Of a stretch of 64,000 nucleotides of DNA, positions 1-11,421 are shown one piece after another; within the stretch, counting starts at the first letter, position 1, and each line of letters begins with the position of its first letter. The notes beneath the pieces were generated by a model. It searched no databases. It was not told where the DNA came from and was given only the letters and a program-made list of their open reading frames with translations. The translations under genes were made by a program, and so were the position numbers. The stretch lies in the NCBI GenBank assembly GCA_019426215.1, contig CM033394.1, positions 38,624,423 through 38,688,422 of the forward strand. The letters run 5' to 3'. Source of the DNA: Buddleja alternifolia. Lineage: Eukaryota > Streptophyta > Magnoliopsida > Lamiales > Scrophulariaceae.

Positions 1-1875
1 CCAGGTGGAAAATCAACCAAGTCCCAAACTTGATTTGATTCCATGGATTCCATTTCTTCCTGCATTGCTTTCATCCATTCTTTTGCAGCTAAAGAATTGA
101 TAGCTTTATGTACTGTTCTCGGTTCTTCACCATCTTCTGGAGTTAACATGCAAGCTTCCCCTTCAATATCAAAATGACGGCGAGGAATTCTTCCACGACT
201 ACTCTTTCGAAGTTGTGATTCTTCGAGATTTTTCTCTATTCGAGTGGTTTTATTAGACACATCATCACTCCCACTAGTTTGAGATGGATAAGAAAAGTTA
301 TCATATCCTTCGATAACTCGATTTGATGTGTCAATTTCAGGATCTTTCAAATTGAAAATCCTTAGAAACCTCTTCTTTTCTAGGAAAATCTTCTTCCAAG
401 AGAGTAGCATCTCGTGACTCAATTTTTGTTACACTCTCATCAACTTGTTCACCAATGAAAACATGTCTTTTGGAATGTTCAGGGTATCTTATAAAGATAC
501 ACTTTTTCCCACTAGGACTTAACTTTCCATACTTTCGAGAAGGTGAATGAATATAAGCTATTGAACCCCATGGACGTAAAGTACTTAAATCGGGTTTTCT
601 ACCTGTCCATAATTCATAAGGAATAGATGACATAGATTTAGAAGGCACATGGTTTAGGATATAGGTTGTAGTAAGTAGAGCATCTCCCCAACATGAAATT
701 GGAAGATTAGCTTGCGCCATCATCGATCTAACCATATCTAAAAGGGTTCTATTCCTTCTCTCGGCAACACCATTTTGTTGCGGAGTACCAGGAATAGTAA
801 GCTGTCTAGCTATTCCCTTTTCATCACATAATTCTTTAAATTTATCAGATAAATATTCACGGCCTCGGTCAGTCCTAAGCGACTTGATATTTTTCTCTAA
901 TTGATTTTCAACCAATTTCATATAACGTCTAAAACAATCTAATGCTTCAAACTTATGAGAGATTAAATATACATGACCGTAGCGCGTAAAATCATCTATA
1001 AATGTGATGAAGTATGAAGCACCATGTCTAGCCTTCATATTCATTGGGCCACAAATATCAGAATGGATAAGTTGCTGAGGCATTGTAGTTCTAATGCTTT
1101 TGTCAAATGGTTTTCTAATAGTTTTTCCAGCTAGACAATGTTCACATGTAGGTAAGTTGACTTTTGAAATAGGACCAAGAAGGCCCTCTTTAGCAAGTTT
1201 TTGACCTATATGTCCAAGTCTAGCATGCCATTTCACACAATCATCACACGTGCCATCTCTTGAAGATGTAGTGTATGAAAAACTATTATAATTCTCATTA
1301 GATAAAGGTACAATATCTAATACAATAAAACCATATGACGAATATCCAGATCCATAATATATAGTTCCTAAGTACAACTTGACATATCTATCAGCAAATT
1401 CTAATCTAAAACCTAACTTAAGAAGCGCTAAAACAGAGACAAGTCTTCGTCTAACATCCGGAGCATACAATACATCATGGAGATATAATACGCGTCCACC
1501 ACGCAATATTAATTTGCAAGTTCCAATTCCTAGAACATCAGCACTTGAGTTATTCCCCATATATATACGTCTGCTTCCAGCTGAAATTCGATGAAAGTCT
1601 ACATATGTTGTTCAATCCCTCGCTATGTGGTCTGTTACTGCTGAGTCTACAGTCCAAATAGGAAGAGTTTCAGCCAACATTAAACAACTACTAACAAATA
1701 ATTGAGGAGAACGACATAATGTAAAATGTAGCTTTCCCTCAGTGCATTTACGAGCAAAGTGTCCCAGTTGGCCACAGTTGTGACAAGGCATTTTAGACTT
1801 GTCTCTTTTATCCTTGCCTCCGCGCTTTCCTCTGTAGTGCTTATTCATCTTGGCCTTCTTAAAGGATGACTCCAT
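1..1875 (-). pseudogene. copia pol: CCHC knuckle, protease, integrase, RT start (broken)
   Basis: Read leftwards from 1875: a basic stretch; a zinc knuckle CHNCGQLGHFARKC; a protease-site relic (WTVDSAVTDH, where the family usually has DSGATDH); the GAG-pre-integrase motif WHARLGH; then the integrase core with first Asp in HSDICGPM, second Asp in LRTDRGREY and Glu in NGVAERRNRTLLD. The C-terminal integrase region reaches about 340. Bases 1-110 encode the RT start, with the family signature KEWMKAMQEEMESM. A TGA at 1612-1614 interrupts the frame between protease and integrase, and there is another stop or frame change near 337. Integrase catalytic residues are present, but the altered protease site and stops make an active protein unlikely. 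Confidence 0.88.
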
Positions 1876-1900
1876 CTCATTACCTCTGTCTCTTTTGTGT

Positions 1901-2569
1901 TTAAACCCAGACTTCTTTGTTTGAGTTAGAATTTATCATGTATGCCTCTTCAGAGGGCTTATCCGCAATTAGGCGATCCTCCTCAAGTTGAACATGACGA
2001 GAAACATCATCAAATGTTTTGATATTATCATTATGAGTGAGATTAACTCGCAAATGTTCCCAGGAGTGAGGTAAAGAACGGATAACAGCTTGTACTTGTT
2101 CATCTGTTAGTTCATGACCTGCTGCCCTTAACTCACTTATCATATTTGACATTGTTGTAAGATGCTACATCATTGAATGATCATGGCGCTTCTTATAACT
2201 GTTAAATTTCATAGTAAGTTGGCGCAATCTTGTGGTAGATGTTCCACCAAATTGAACTTTGACGGCATCCCAAATTTCCTTAGCCGTTTTGAACTTTTCA
2301 AATGGCATCATGAGATCATTTCTCATGCTACTTAGCAATAACAGACGAGCCAGACGATCTTTACGCTTCCAACTTTGGTAAGCCTCAAGATCTCTCTTAT
2401 GCTATTCATTCCCTCCTTGTTCAGGTTCAGACAACTGCTGACTTATGATTTTCAATAAGTCCTGATCTTCAAGAAGATACTGAATTTTACGATGCCATAC
2501 ATCGTAATTCTGATCATTCAACTTATCTCCTTGGTTAAGATCAGCGATTATGCTATTTGTTGCAGCCAT
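1901..2569 (-). pseudogene. copia gag (UBN2-type), broken
   Basis: The ATG at 2567-2569 opens a frame beginning MAATNSIIADL, followed by a WHRKIQYLLED-type block and, further on, KTAKEIWDAVK and FGGTSTTRLRQL. These are typical of the plant copia gag domain UBN2. The frame holds a TAG after about 53 codons and another stop near 2168; the segment 2152-1901 is open and ends the gag helices. Gag would coat the element RNA in virus-like particles. The frame then changes before the CCHC knuckle at about 1790. The start was chosen because it is the first Met of the recognisable gag block downstream of the leader. Confidence 0.8.
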
Positions 2570-3527
2570 TTAATATTCTAATGTAGAAAAATAAAATGAC
2601 ATAATAGCACATAATCATTAACTAGCACAACAAAATAAATTTGTCGCAACATCAAGACTTAAATAATAACAATTAAATATATCACAAGGTCGAAAGAAAT
2701 ATAATATACTCAATCATCTCATGTCAATATAAATATATAATAATATATTATTATTTAATTCTTATATGCGAAAATTCTTAGGAAATAGACGAGAAATATC
2801 AAGAAAATCTACCAATCTATATCCTTCCGCTCAATATAATATTCTAAAACATGCTAATAATCATTCTCTAAACATAAAATTATCACCTAAAGAATAAACA
2901 GTAAACTCAATCCAAAAAAAACTTTTAGATATTTCTCACACATGATTTAGTTTACTTGGACAATTTCATAATATACATGTATCAAAGTCATAAACATGGT
3001 TAATTAAACAAGTCTTAGGCATAATATAAGTTATCCTACAGTAACTTGTCTAATTGTCACAAGAAGAATATCGTTTGACTGCGGATTACTTATTTCGCAT
3101 GTGAAAAAATCAAACTTGTAAATTCCAATAAAATAAATGGATATAATGCTCTGTCTACCATGATCATTATATAATATTTTACCTTTTCTTCATTAACTTC
3201 TTGCATCAAAAAAATATCAACAGAATGACGTTTTTGTAATGAAGAAGTCGGTTCATAATAGATATAAGTTCAACAGGTGTCAAGTAAAATTGAAACTCTT
3301 TCGTAATATCACATTACTCATAGAAAAATGTAAAATATTTTCAGGCATTATCTGGTGGGAAGTAAGGACAATTGTCATAGCATGCAACATATACACAAAA
3401 AATTATGCCTTCTACGCAGAAACCATGTTCGGAAAAATAACAGATAGTAAACTCATCTATTATCAGTTTTCACATACCCCATTAACGTAGTCGGACAGAA
3501 AACGCAGGCAACGAAAATTAATCAAAG

Positions 3528-3541
3528 TGGCTCTGATACCA
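3528..3541 (-). other. primer binding site of the copia element (initiator Met tRNA)
   Basis: The minus strand reads TGGTATCAGAGCCA directly downstream of the LTR edge, the standard plant copia primer site. It fixes the direction of the element and the inner edge of the 5' LTR. Confidence 0.9.
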
Positions 3542-3542
3542 C

Positions 3543-3698
3543 TATTAGAAATCGAGAGCATACCTAATGCGGAAGCGTTATATTGATATATTATAACACC
3601 CAAGAGACATGTCCATTGGTTGAGACTCTTGGTGAAATGATGTATTTTCCTCTATAAATACAACCATTGTTCATCATTTTAATGATAAGAAAATATAT

Positions 3699-3736
<38 letters not shown>

Positions 3737-3907
3737 TAAACTCTCCAAATAATTTAGATACTTGAGTCATGAATTTGTGTCTTTGGTTCTAGTAATCGAA
3801 TTCCCGACGGTGTACGTGTTTCAATCAAGAAGTTTGGGGCAACGTGATTCTAATCAAGTTCGATCAATATAACGCTTCCGCATTAGGTACGCTCTCGATT
3901 TCTAACA
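3543..3907 (-). repeat. 5' LTR of the copia element, with unusually long terminal inverted repeats
   Basis: On the minus strand the LTR starts TGTTAGAAATCGAGAGC at 3907 and ends next to the primer site at 3543. About the first 44 bases and the last 44 bases are inverted copies of each other with about two mismatches, whereas most LTRs share only 2-6 inverted bases. The outer end is TG; the inner end reads TA where CA is expected. An (AT)n run lies at about 3697-3735. Confidence 0.82.
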
Positions 3908-5277
3908 TGTTTCTCCAAAGTGGCTGGTTGGAGCAGGTTAGTTTTTTGGTGCAGTTAACTTTTGTTCTTTTGATAGCTGTTGTCTAGGTTGCACGGGTGC
4001 GGATACGGGAATACGGATACGATACGATACGGCAACGGCGATACAGATTTTTTAAGATTTTAGGATACGACACGGAGGAGATACGACTATATACAAATAA
4101 TTAAATAATATATATAAAATAAATATTAATCTATATATAAAAATAAATATTAAATTGTATTTATGTCATTGCTAGGTTACCTAGTTTATGTGGCAATTTT
4201 GTAGCTCATATATTATAGCAAACCCACTTTAAATATTAGTTCCAATATTATCTCTAACTTATAATTCTTTACGGCAATTCAATTTTCAGTAAAGAAAGTA
4301 ATAAAGATGAGGGAAAGGCCCAACAAACAAAATAGAATAGAATAAGGCCCAACACCAAAATAAAAAGTAAAGAGTGAAAGCCCTATTATTTTGAATCATA
4401 TTTTGCTGTGTCGGCCGCTATCAACTCTCTCTCTCTCTCTCCTCCTTGTCTTTCCTCTTTTTCATCTTCCTTCATTTTAAGGTTCAGTCAATTATTTTTC
4501 CTTGTATGAGGGTCGACGGTCACAACGTTTTGCCTCGCCATCTACGCCCCCACGTATAGCCGTCTATGCGGCCCTGCATCTACTTTGCTGCTGTAAGCAT
4601 ATTGCCAATCATGTAAGGAAATGGAGCAGGGAATTAACAAAATTTAATGTGCGATTTAAGAAATTTTAAATCACCTTAAAGCGGCGACCCTGCCCTAAAG
4701 TCGCCGGAGCGCGACTCGAGTGCCAAAGCGGTGAGGGTTTCGGGCGAATTATGTGACCTAGGTTTGAACTTTGAAGAGAAGCAGCAGCGCCGATTCTGTT
4801 TTTGGAGGAGGAAAGAAAAATTCAAGTATTTATCGCACTTAAGTTTTGCAAATATGAAAAAAAGCCCCAAAGTAACCCAAAATGTATTGGACACGCCCAT
4901 TTTCGTGTCCGATACAGTGTCCTTTATTTTTATTTTCTTTTTAATTATGGACACGCCAGGTGGCATGTCGGACACGTATCCGACGCGTGTCAGTGTCCAA
5001 AGAGTATCCGACACTGCACCGGGACGTTTTTAAGAGTATCCGTGCATCCTAGGCTATTGTGGCTGTAATTAGTCCCTTTATTCAACTGAATTGTGGGACT
5101 AAAGTGTCCTATGTGTTCTATAGCTTGATGCGGTTGTTGATGACTTTGGCATCAAATTCGATATCTGCTTGTAATTTTCTTGGTCGATCTTTGGGTGCTA
5201 ATATACAGGTTGGAGGGTCTTCGCCTTAACCCCCCACCTTTGGTGGTTTTTGGATAATAAATAAAAATAAAATAAAA
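3908..5277 (+). other. possible LINE 3' tail, split by a hAT-like insertion
   Basis: Bases 3908-3983 and 5061-5277 resemble the non-coding 3' end of a plant L1-type LINE: T/G-rich text (TGTAATTTTCTTGG, GGTGGTTTTTGG) running into an A-rich tail of AATAAATAAAAATAAAATA type at about 5255-5277. No coding part remains. This is inference from composition and tail; a search against plant LINE 3' ends would decide. Confidence 0.35.
3984..5052. mobile_element. hAT-like non-autonomous DNA transposon (1069 bp) with GACACG/GATACG-rich ends
   Basis: The ends are inverted copies: CTAGGTTGCACGGGTGCGGA at the left, and CTAGGATGCACGGATACTC read inward from the right. Subterminal regions are full of GGATACG and GACACG motifs in both directions. 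The flanks are GCTGTTGT (3976-3983) and GCTATTGT (5053-5060), an 8-bp target duplication with one mismatch, as hAT transposition makes. No transposase frame is present; the overlapping ORFs near 4.7-5.0 kb lie in the motif-rich end. A shorter relative sits at 28693-29197. Class assignment to hAT rests on the 8-bp duplication. Confidence 0.72.
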
Positions 5278-5374
5278 TTAGTATTCGTTTTTCTCTTTTA
5301 TTTTCTTTTCCTTTTCATTTTCTCTAGTAACCAAACAATTGAAATGGTTTTCTTTATATTTTCCTTTCCTTTCC

Positions 5375-6490
5375 CTATAAATTTTTTTTAACCAAACAAA
5401 GTGTAAGTCTCCCCCTTGTAAATAATCTTTGACCAGCAATCAAACTAAAATAGTGTTTTGCATAGTTATATTTGTTCCAAACGATTCGGGCTTCTCTGAA
5501 TTGATATTGGACTCCTTTTAACCATTCATACCCACTCTGAATAGTGTAATGTCCTAATTGGGTAAACATCCATTTATTTTGATATAACCTACTCTAATTT
5601 TTCTTTTTCACTTTATCCAATTTTTTTCATACCCAACTACAATCATGTGAAGGATTATAATCCCAGAATTCATGATCTCTCAAGTGCACATTTCCTATCC
5701 TCTTCACCAGCAAAGTATCTTTCTTTCGAGACAATGTCCATATTTGCTTGCTAGCTGAAGCAATGTTCTAGGTTTTACAGCACTTCACATCAACGTTCAA
5801 AGTATCGGCCGATATCCGATGATATCGGCCGATTTTCTGTTTGAAGGAAAAACTGCTGGGACCCTCTTGAAGAAGACAAAGCAAAAGAGAATATGTTGCT
5901 TTTCTTTTCCTTTTTCAGAGAATAGATTTGCTTTTCTTTGGTAAGAATAGGCGTGGAGCGAATAGGTTTGCTTTTCTTTTTCAGAGAATTTCTCAGCTTT
6001 ATGTCTTTCTTTGTATTATTCACTATAGTGCTTCACGGGATGATTCACAAGATGAAGCGTAAATATAGTTTGAAGAAAATATATAAGCATGTACATATTG
6101 CTTATTAACTCATACTTCTTACTCATTATTCCACTTTTTCTTCAAATTTGTGTCATTTACATTTTTCTTTAATTTTACTAATTTTTTTAGAATTTTTGGA
6201 GCATTTTATAATGTTTTTGTATCGTATCGCCCGATAATATCCCGATACGCCGCGACCGATATGGAACAGTACTCCCGATATTATCACCGATACCGCGACT
6301 TTGAACCATGCTTCACATTCGACCCCCCATTATTCTTTTTCTATAGATCTTCTCCCAATTAATCATGGACATATTCTGATGTTGATCTTTTTCCTCCATA
6401 AAATTTCTCTGCACTTCTGTTCAACAATTTTCTCTGCAGATTGTGGTAAAATGAAGATTGATGACCGATAGACATGTATTTTCATGGATT
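5375..6490 (-). pseudogene. antisense LINE ORF2 fragment (post-RT region and zf-RVT domain)
   Basis: Read on the minus strand from about 6480 to 5375, the translation matches the C-terminal third of the LINE ORF2 found complete at 49396-54178. Shared blocks, in order: SIFILPQ / SMFLLPQ; EQKCREILW / EQKCREFLW; KQIWTLSRKKDTL / KQVWALSQKKDTL; YTIQSGYEWLKG / YTIQSAYEWLQG; and a WNKYN / WNRLN zf-RVT block. Several frames and stops are needed, so it is dead. A hAT-like MITE at 5791-6310 splits it. Upstream (EN, RT) and downstream (3' UTR) parts are missing. It belongs to the same broad LINE clade as the 49-54 kb copy but is clearly diverged. Confidence 0.78.
5791..6310. mobile_element. hAT-like MITE (520 bp) with GTTCAAAG / TATCGG-rich ends, inserted in the antisense LINE
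   Basis: The left end reads CAACGTTCAAAGTATCGG; the right end, reversed, reads CATGGTTCAAAGTCGCGG. Both ends carry repeated ATATCGG/CCGATA motifs. The element is flanked by a perfect 8-bp duplication, CTTCACAT, at 5783-5790 and 6311-6318. No protein is encoded; the small ORFs inside are chance. The LINE coding sense resumes on both sides, which independently supports the borders. Confidence 0.82.
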
Positions 6491-6646
6491 CATTACTTTT
6501 ACTTATGCATGCCTTTCTGTAAATCATAATTAAATATATTGTTCCTGCAAAATTTCAGGTGTATCATCGTAACAATGATCAGGAAATAAATATAAAATTT
6601 TATTTAATTATCTAAGAAGCATAAACATAGGAATACCATTTAATAT

Positions 6647-6677
6647 ATCTATCTATCTATCTATCTAATCTATCTAA
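6647..6677. repeat. (TCTA)n microsatellite
   Basis: Tandem TATC/TCTA units with one interruption. A decayed cousin, repeats of TCTATAATCTA, occurs at about 12050-12105. Confidence 0.85.
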
Positions 6678-6899
6678 CCCCTATATAAATGTGTGAATAA
6701 CTTCATTCTTTGTTCCATTGTGAAAAGACTTTCATACCCACTCTTATTATTGATAATAAAATAAAAAATAATTAATAATTGAATTTATTAAGTAAAAGAG
6801 TCCATTGAGGGTAGGAAACATATTTAGTAGTAGGAGTCTACACGTCCAATTACATTAAGAGGAATTATGTGGACATATCTATATATTATATTATATTAT

Positions 6900-9860
6900 A
6901 TTATACACATAATCATATTGTATTTATTATACTTAGCTATTTTCACTATGAAAAAATAGCTATATTACTCTTATAAATATACGGAGTGCTAATATAAATA
7001 CATATATAGTTACTATTTTCTTGTCAAGTTACATAAATATATGGGCCGTTGTAATTTTAATGTTATTCTTAAAAAAATTATTTTACATTTCAAATAAATC
7101 AAAATACTTCTTGTGCTTAAACACATATACTTAATAATAATAGTTAATTAAGTAGAAAAAAAATAAAATGTTAATAGTATGAAGTATTTAGTGTAAGAAA
7201 AATATTTAAGTTATACATTATCTAAAAGTACTTAGACATTGGGCTTAAAAATATAATTATATATGAGAAATATAACCAAAGCAACTTTGGAGTTCTTTTA
7301 ATTTTGTTATTTTTAAATGTAAGGTCATGAATATAAATTGAGAGAAATTTGAAATAAAAGCTCGCTCATTTAAGATACTCTCCTGTCATCCCAATTATGA
7401 AGGTTTAATTTAACTTAATTATATGTTTAAATGAGATTTTAAAAAATAAAAAATATTTAGAACTTGTCTCATAGAGGTTATCGTTATTAGTGTTGTATCA
7501 ATATTTTGAACAAGTAATTTAGAAGCCCAAAAAAGTTTTTAAGAAATGAAACTTTATTTTGACATGTTCATAAAAGTAAGAAAAAATGAGAATTGTAGGA
7601 CACTTGAGTGAGAATATATATGATGCGCTCTGCATTTAATATTTTTAATAAGATTTATAGAAACGCTTATTCGTATGTAATATAAGATTTATAGTTATTT
7701 TATCTTTATAATATTGTGTTAGAAAATATACTCTATGTTGCTGCATATATAAATATGAAAATAGATATTATATATTTTACATTATCAGAAAAGTGATATT
7801 GTAAAAGAAATAAATTTACTTGTATGTACAAATAATAAAAGGTTATATTCGTGCCAAATTATAAAAGATACTTTAGATTAATGATCATATATATAAACAT
7901 GCAAGAAAAATACTCATATTCTAATTCAAAATTTATTTTACATTAACAAAGATAAATATATTGCATGTGCTTAGATATGTCCTAAATATAACATAAAAAC
8001 ATTGATCAATAGTAAAAAAAAGTTGTAAGGGTTGATCGACAAAAAAACTCTTAATAGTAGGAAACTATTTAGTCGAAGAAAAATAATTACATTCCTATCT
8101 TGTCTAAAACTATTTAGACCGTATGCTTTAAAAACTTATTTAGAAGAATTTTTTTTTTTTTTTTGGTTGAGCAAGGAAGAAAAAGATTCATCTTTTGTAA
8201 AACCTTATTTGGCATGTCCCAAAATGAAAGAAGAAACAATAGTTATGGGTTACATCCAATATTGTATTTGTTGCTACATACACAGGCGAATATATATGTA
8301 GGAAATGATGAATTATTTTTCTTACATATAAATATTTTCTATATATGGATATATAAAGATACATAAGTTAAAACTATAACATGCTTGCACAAATAAATTA
8401 TTATCTTATATCTAGAAGTTCACACATTCTTGAAATTATTAAAATGAATAACAAATGTAAACAAATGAAACAAAGTCATATAATCAATTTTTGTGAATTT
8501 GACAAATTTTATATTTAATTTTAAAACAGATTATAAAACACGAGTATTTTGTTTTGTAATATGATGCTTATAGTTATTTGTCATTTGAATCTCACAATAA
8601 AGAATATAATATATATGTTATTGCATATAGAAATATGGAGATAAAATTCATATTTTTTAACGCTACTACAAAGAGTGACAATATATAATAATAAAAAAAT
8701 CTACTTGTGTAGATCAATAAGGAAGTCATTTATAAATTTAAAAAGATATATAGACTAATAATTATATACATGAACATATTAGAAAATAAATACTATATTC
8801 TTATGAGGGATTTATTTGACATTCAAATAGATCATATTAATATTGTATGTGTTTTAACATGTCTTAAGCATAACATAATAAGAGTTAATTAAGAAGAAAA
8901 AAGAAACCTTAGTAGAAGGAAACTATTTAGTAGAAGGAAAATAGACATTTATTTAGAGTCCTATATTGCCTAACACTATTTAGACATTGCGGGGGGGAAA
9001 TTAATTGTACATGTGAAGGTGTAATGAAAAAAATATGATGAAATCCTTAAATTTGTAACTTCTTAAATATGAGAGTGTTAGCGATAAGTTGAGAGGAAAT
9101 AAACCACTGTTTGCATCCCAAGTTCATCGATCTATTTTGACCAAAAGTAATGCTATATACCACTGTTTGCATAGAACCCATTTTTCACCTCCCTTTGATT
9201 TCACAAGAAATTATTATGATTAGTTGACTTCAATTGATTTAGTCAATCAAGACTTTCTAAATCAAGGGAATGTACAAAAAGGTGGTTTGAAAATGATGGA
9301 ATATAACATTACGTTTTCACCAAATTACTAACTTTAAATGAGATGTAAAAGAATAATAATAACATTTTATTTTATAGTTTCAAATAATTTCTTTATGTGA
9401 GCAGTTAGAAGAAGAACATTTTAAATTATGTAGTGAATGCATATAAGGATATGTAAATTAAAACTAGGACATACTTACACAAACGGACTATCATCTTATG
9501 TCTAAAATTTGATACGTACAGAAGTTATTAGAATGAATAAAATAATATAAAAAGAACGTACTTGAAAAAAAAAAGTAATAGTGTGAAAATAGAACGTATT
9601 ATGTATTTAATTTTGAAGCACTTTATACACATGAGTATTCTTAATACACGAGTATTATGTATTTAATTTTATGTACTTCTATATGTTATTGCATATAGAA
9701 GTATGAAGGTTGATAATATATTTTTTACATTATTGAAAATGTAATAGAACGAAAGAAATTTATCTACTTGTGTGGAGCACGAAGAACAAAATGCAATATT
9801 GGTGACAAATTAGAAAAAAAATACATTGATTGATGATCATATGTATGAATATACTGATTT
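6900..9860. repeat. decayed tandem repeat array, unit about 0.87 kb, three to four units
   Basis: Two sets of landmarks recur in the same order. TTTTACATT...CAAATAAATC followed by TTGTGCTTAAACAC-like text is at about 7081, 7936 and 8815. GTTRYTGCATATARAARTATG followed by TCTACTTGTGTRG-like text is at about 7736, 8617 and 9687. A third block, AGTAGGAAACTATTTAGT, is at about 8056 and 8918, with a weaker form near 7175. Spacing is about 855, 879-881 and 1070 bp. The units differ at many sites and by indels. No gene is seen; ORFs at 8032-8366 are short and unsupported. This could be an old satellite or a serial duplication of AT-rich spacer. Confidence 0.6.
9147..9312. mobile_element. candidate small MITE with imperfect 50-bp inverted ends
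   Basis: The left arm (AATGCTATATACCACTG... to CCCTTTGATTT) and the reversed right arm (AATGTTATATTCCATCATT... to CCCTTGATTT) align over about 50 bp with gaps. No clear target duplication beyond GTA/TAC. It lies in the last unit of the tandem array and probably accounts for that unit's extra length. Confidence 0.45.
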
Positions 9861-9864
9861 TTTT

Positions 9865-10657
9865 TTTTTTTTTTGTCTAAAGAAATCAAGATGTATTTAG
9901 AAAAATGAGCAAAATGTCATCAAAAGTATATAAAAAATTAATTAATTATTTCTTAAATAACTATTAATTAATAAAAAATAAACTTATTTGTTAATAAACT
10001 AAATATATTTGCAACGACTTCTGAAATGCGCATCCATGCATTTCATAATTCCTTACTTCAATTAGATACTCACTATTCTAGTTATTATAAAAATGCCCAA
10101 ATCGATTTAAATCCCCATTTATATTATAAGTTGAATGCCACATATCACATGTTTGGTGAAACATTTGATTTGATAGTGAAGGGCACATCCGACGGTTAAA
10201 TACATGTTCTTTTAAGATCACGGGCCAAAGTATACATGTCTCGTAGGATCTAAATTCAAAATTCCACCAAAAATAAGTTCAGAAGGTACTTGTGACAATT
10301 TTCAAAATTAGGATGTCTAGTGACATATTGGGGAAAGTAAACAAACTTCATAATTATTTTATTTGCAAAATCAACTCGAACGAAACCGACTTTTCTTCTA
10401 CAAATTATTCATGATAATTATGTTGGGATAATTCCACTGGGTACCCCTGGGTACTGTCTAATTAAAAACATACCATTTAGTTTAATAAATTACATCTAAT
10501 ACTCTGTAGTTTCATTTAATGACGTAAGCAAAAAAAAATCTCGAGTAAAAATCAATTAATATAAAATAAAATGGTTTGATATTTAATTTTTTGAATAAAC
10601 ATCAAATGAATAAAATATGAGATGAGAGATAATAAAGAGACAGAAATGAGGAGAAAA
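9865..10657. other. AT-rich spacer, no gene seen
   Basis: No coding frame above chance on either strand, no tRNA-like fold and no recognisable transposon ends. It contains poly-T at about 9860-9875 and runs of TTAATTAA-like text. Confidence 0.6.
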
Positions 10658-10665
10658 TAAAAGTA

Positions 10666-10928
10666 AAGGATAATTACACTCACAACCCCTCAATGATGGG
10701 GTAATTACACAAACCTCCCCCCACAAATTGATAATTATAAACACACCCCCTCATGCATGTTAACGATTCCTTACAATTTCACCCCCTGTGTGTAGCAATT
10801 TTTACAATTGCACCATCTGTAAACCTTATATATAGACCCTCTGAGGGGGTGTGTTTGTAATTATCAATTAGTGAGAAGAGGTTTGTGTAATTACCCCATC
10901 ATTGAAGGGGTGTAAGTGTAATTATCCC
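10666..10928. mobile_element. MITE (263 bp) with about 90-bp inverted repeats and 8-bp target duplication
   Basis: The left arm begins AAGGATAATTACACTCACA and the reversed right arm begins GGGATAATTACACTTACA. Both continue through CAATGATGGGGTAATTACAC and TTGATAATTA to about 90 bp with few mismatches. Flanks are TAAAAGTA at 10658-10665 and again at 10929-10936. The element could fold into a near-perfect hairpin. It has no coding capacity. An 8-9 bp duplication with long inverted repeats suits Mutator-type or hAT-type mobilisation. Confidence 0.82.
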
Positions 10929-11421
10929 TAAAAGTAACGTGTGTAAATGAGAGAGAATGTGAGATAAATAAGAAGGCAAAATTTTTGGGTCCGGTAATTA
11001 TATGGTGGTGGCACTTTTCATCTTGTAACTTCAATAATTACACTTTTAGTTCTAAAATTAAAATACCCCAATTCAATTTTAGTCCTTATTTTTTTTAATC
11101 ATTTTGGTCCTGTATGACACATTTAGTCCTATTAAGACAATTTGTTTTGCACATTTAATTTAGTTCTACTACCGAAAAATTGAAAATTTTTAAAAGTTCT
11201 GACCAAATTAATAATCGGTAATCGGAATTTAGCACATGCGTCTCAATAACATTCAGTATATTACATAGAATTTTGCTAGATCCGTAATCATTGAGAATGT
11301 AAAAAGCGCGTAGGAGAGTCACCCCACTAATAATGACCAACCTCAGTGCGTGGTTAATCTGCAATTCTGCACATGCAGGAGTTGGAATTGATTGGAACAG
11401 TATGCAACATGGGACTAAGAT

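Larger units (their letters stand above)
1..3907 (-). mobile_element. Ty1/copia LTR retrotransposon, 5' part (minus strand, runs off the left edge)
   Basis: Seen, reading leftwards on the minus strand: a 365-bp LTR (3543-3907), a primer binding site complementary to initiator Met tRNA (3528-3541), a leader of about 960 bp, gag, a CCHC knuckle, aspartic protease, integrase and the start of reverse transcriptase, which is cut by the window edge. The order protease-integrase-RT is diagnostic of Ty1/copia. The 3' LTR must lie left of base 1. Several in-frame stops and at least two frame changes show a dead copy. Confidence 0.92.

Noticed and set aside
4676..5068. Overlapping ORFs on both strands (up to 112 codons)
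   Set aside because: They lie wholly in the GACACG-rich end of the hAT-like element; the lack of stops follows from the repeated motif, and no domain is visible.
8032..8366. Two short plus-strand ORFs (67-89 codons)
   Set aside because: They fall in the decayed tandem array, overlap a poly-T run and are not kept in the neighbouring units.
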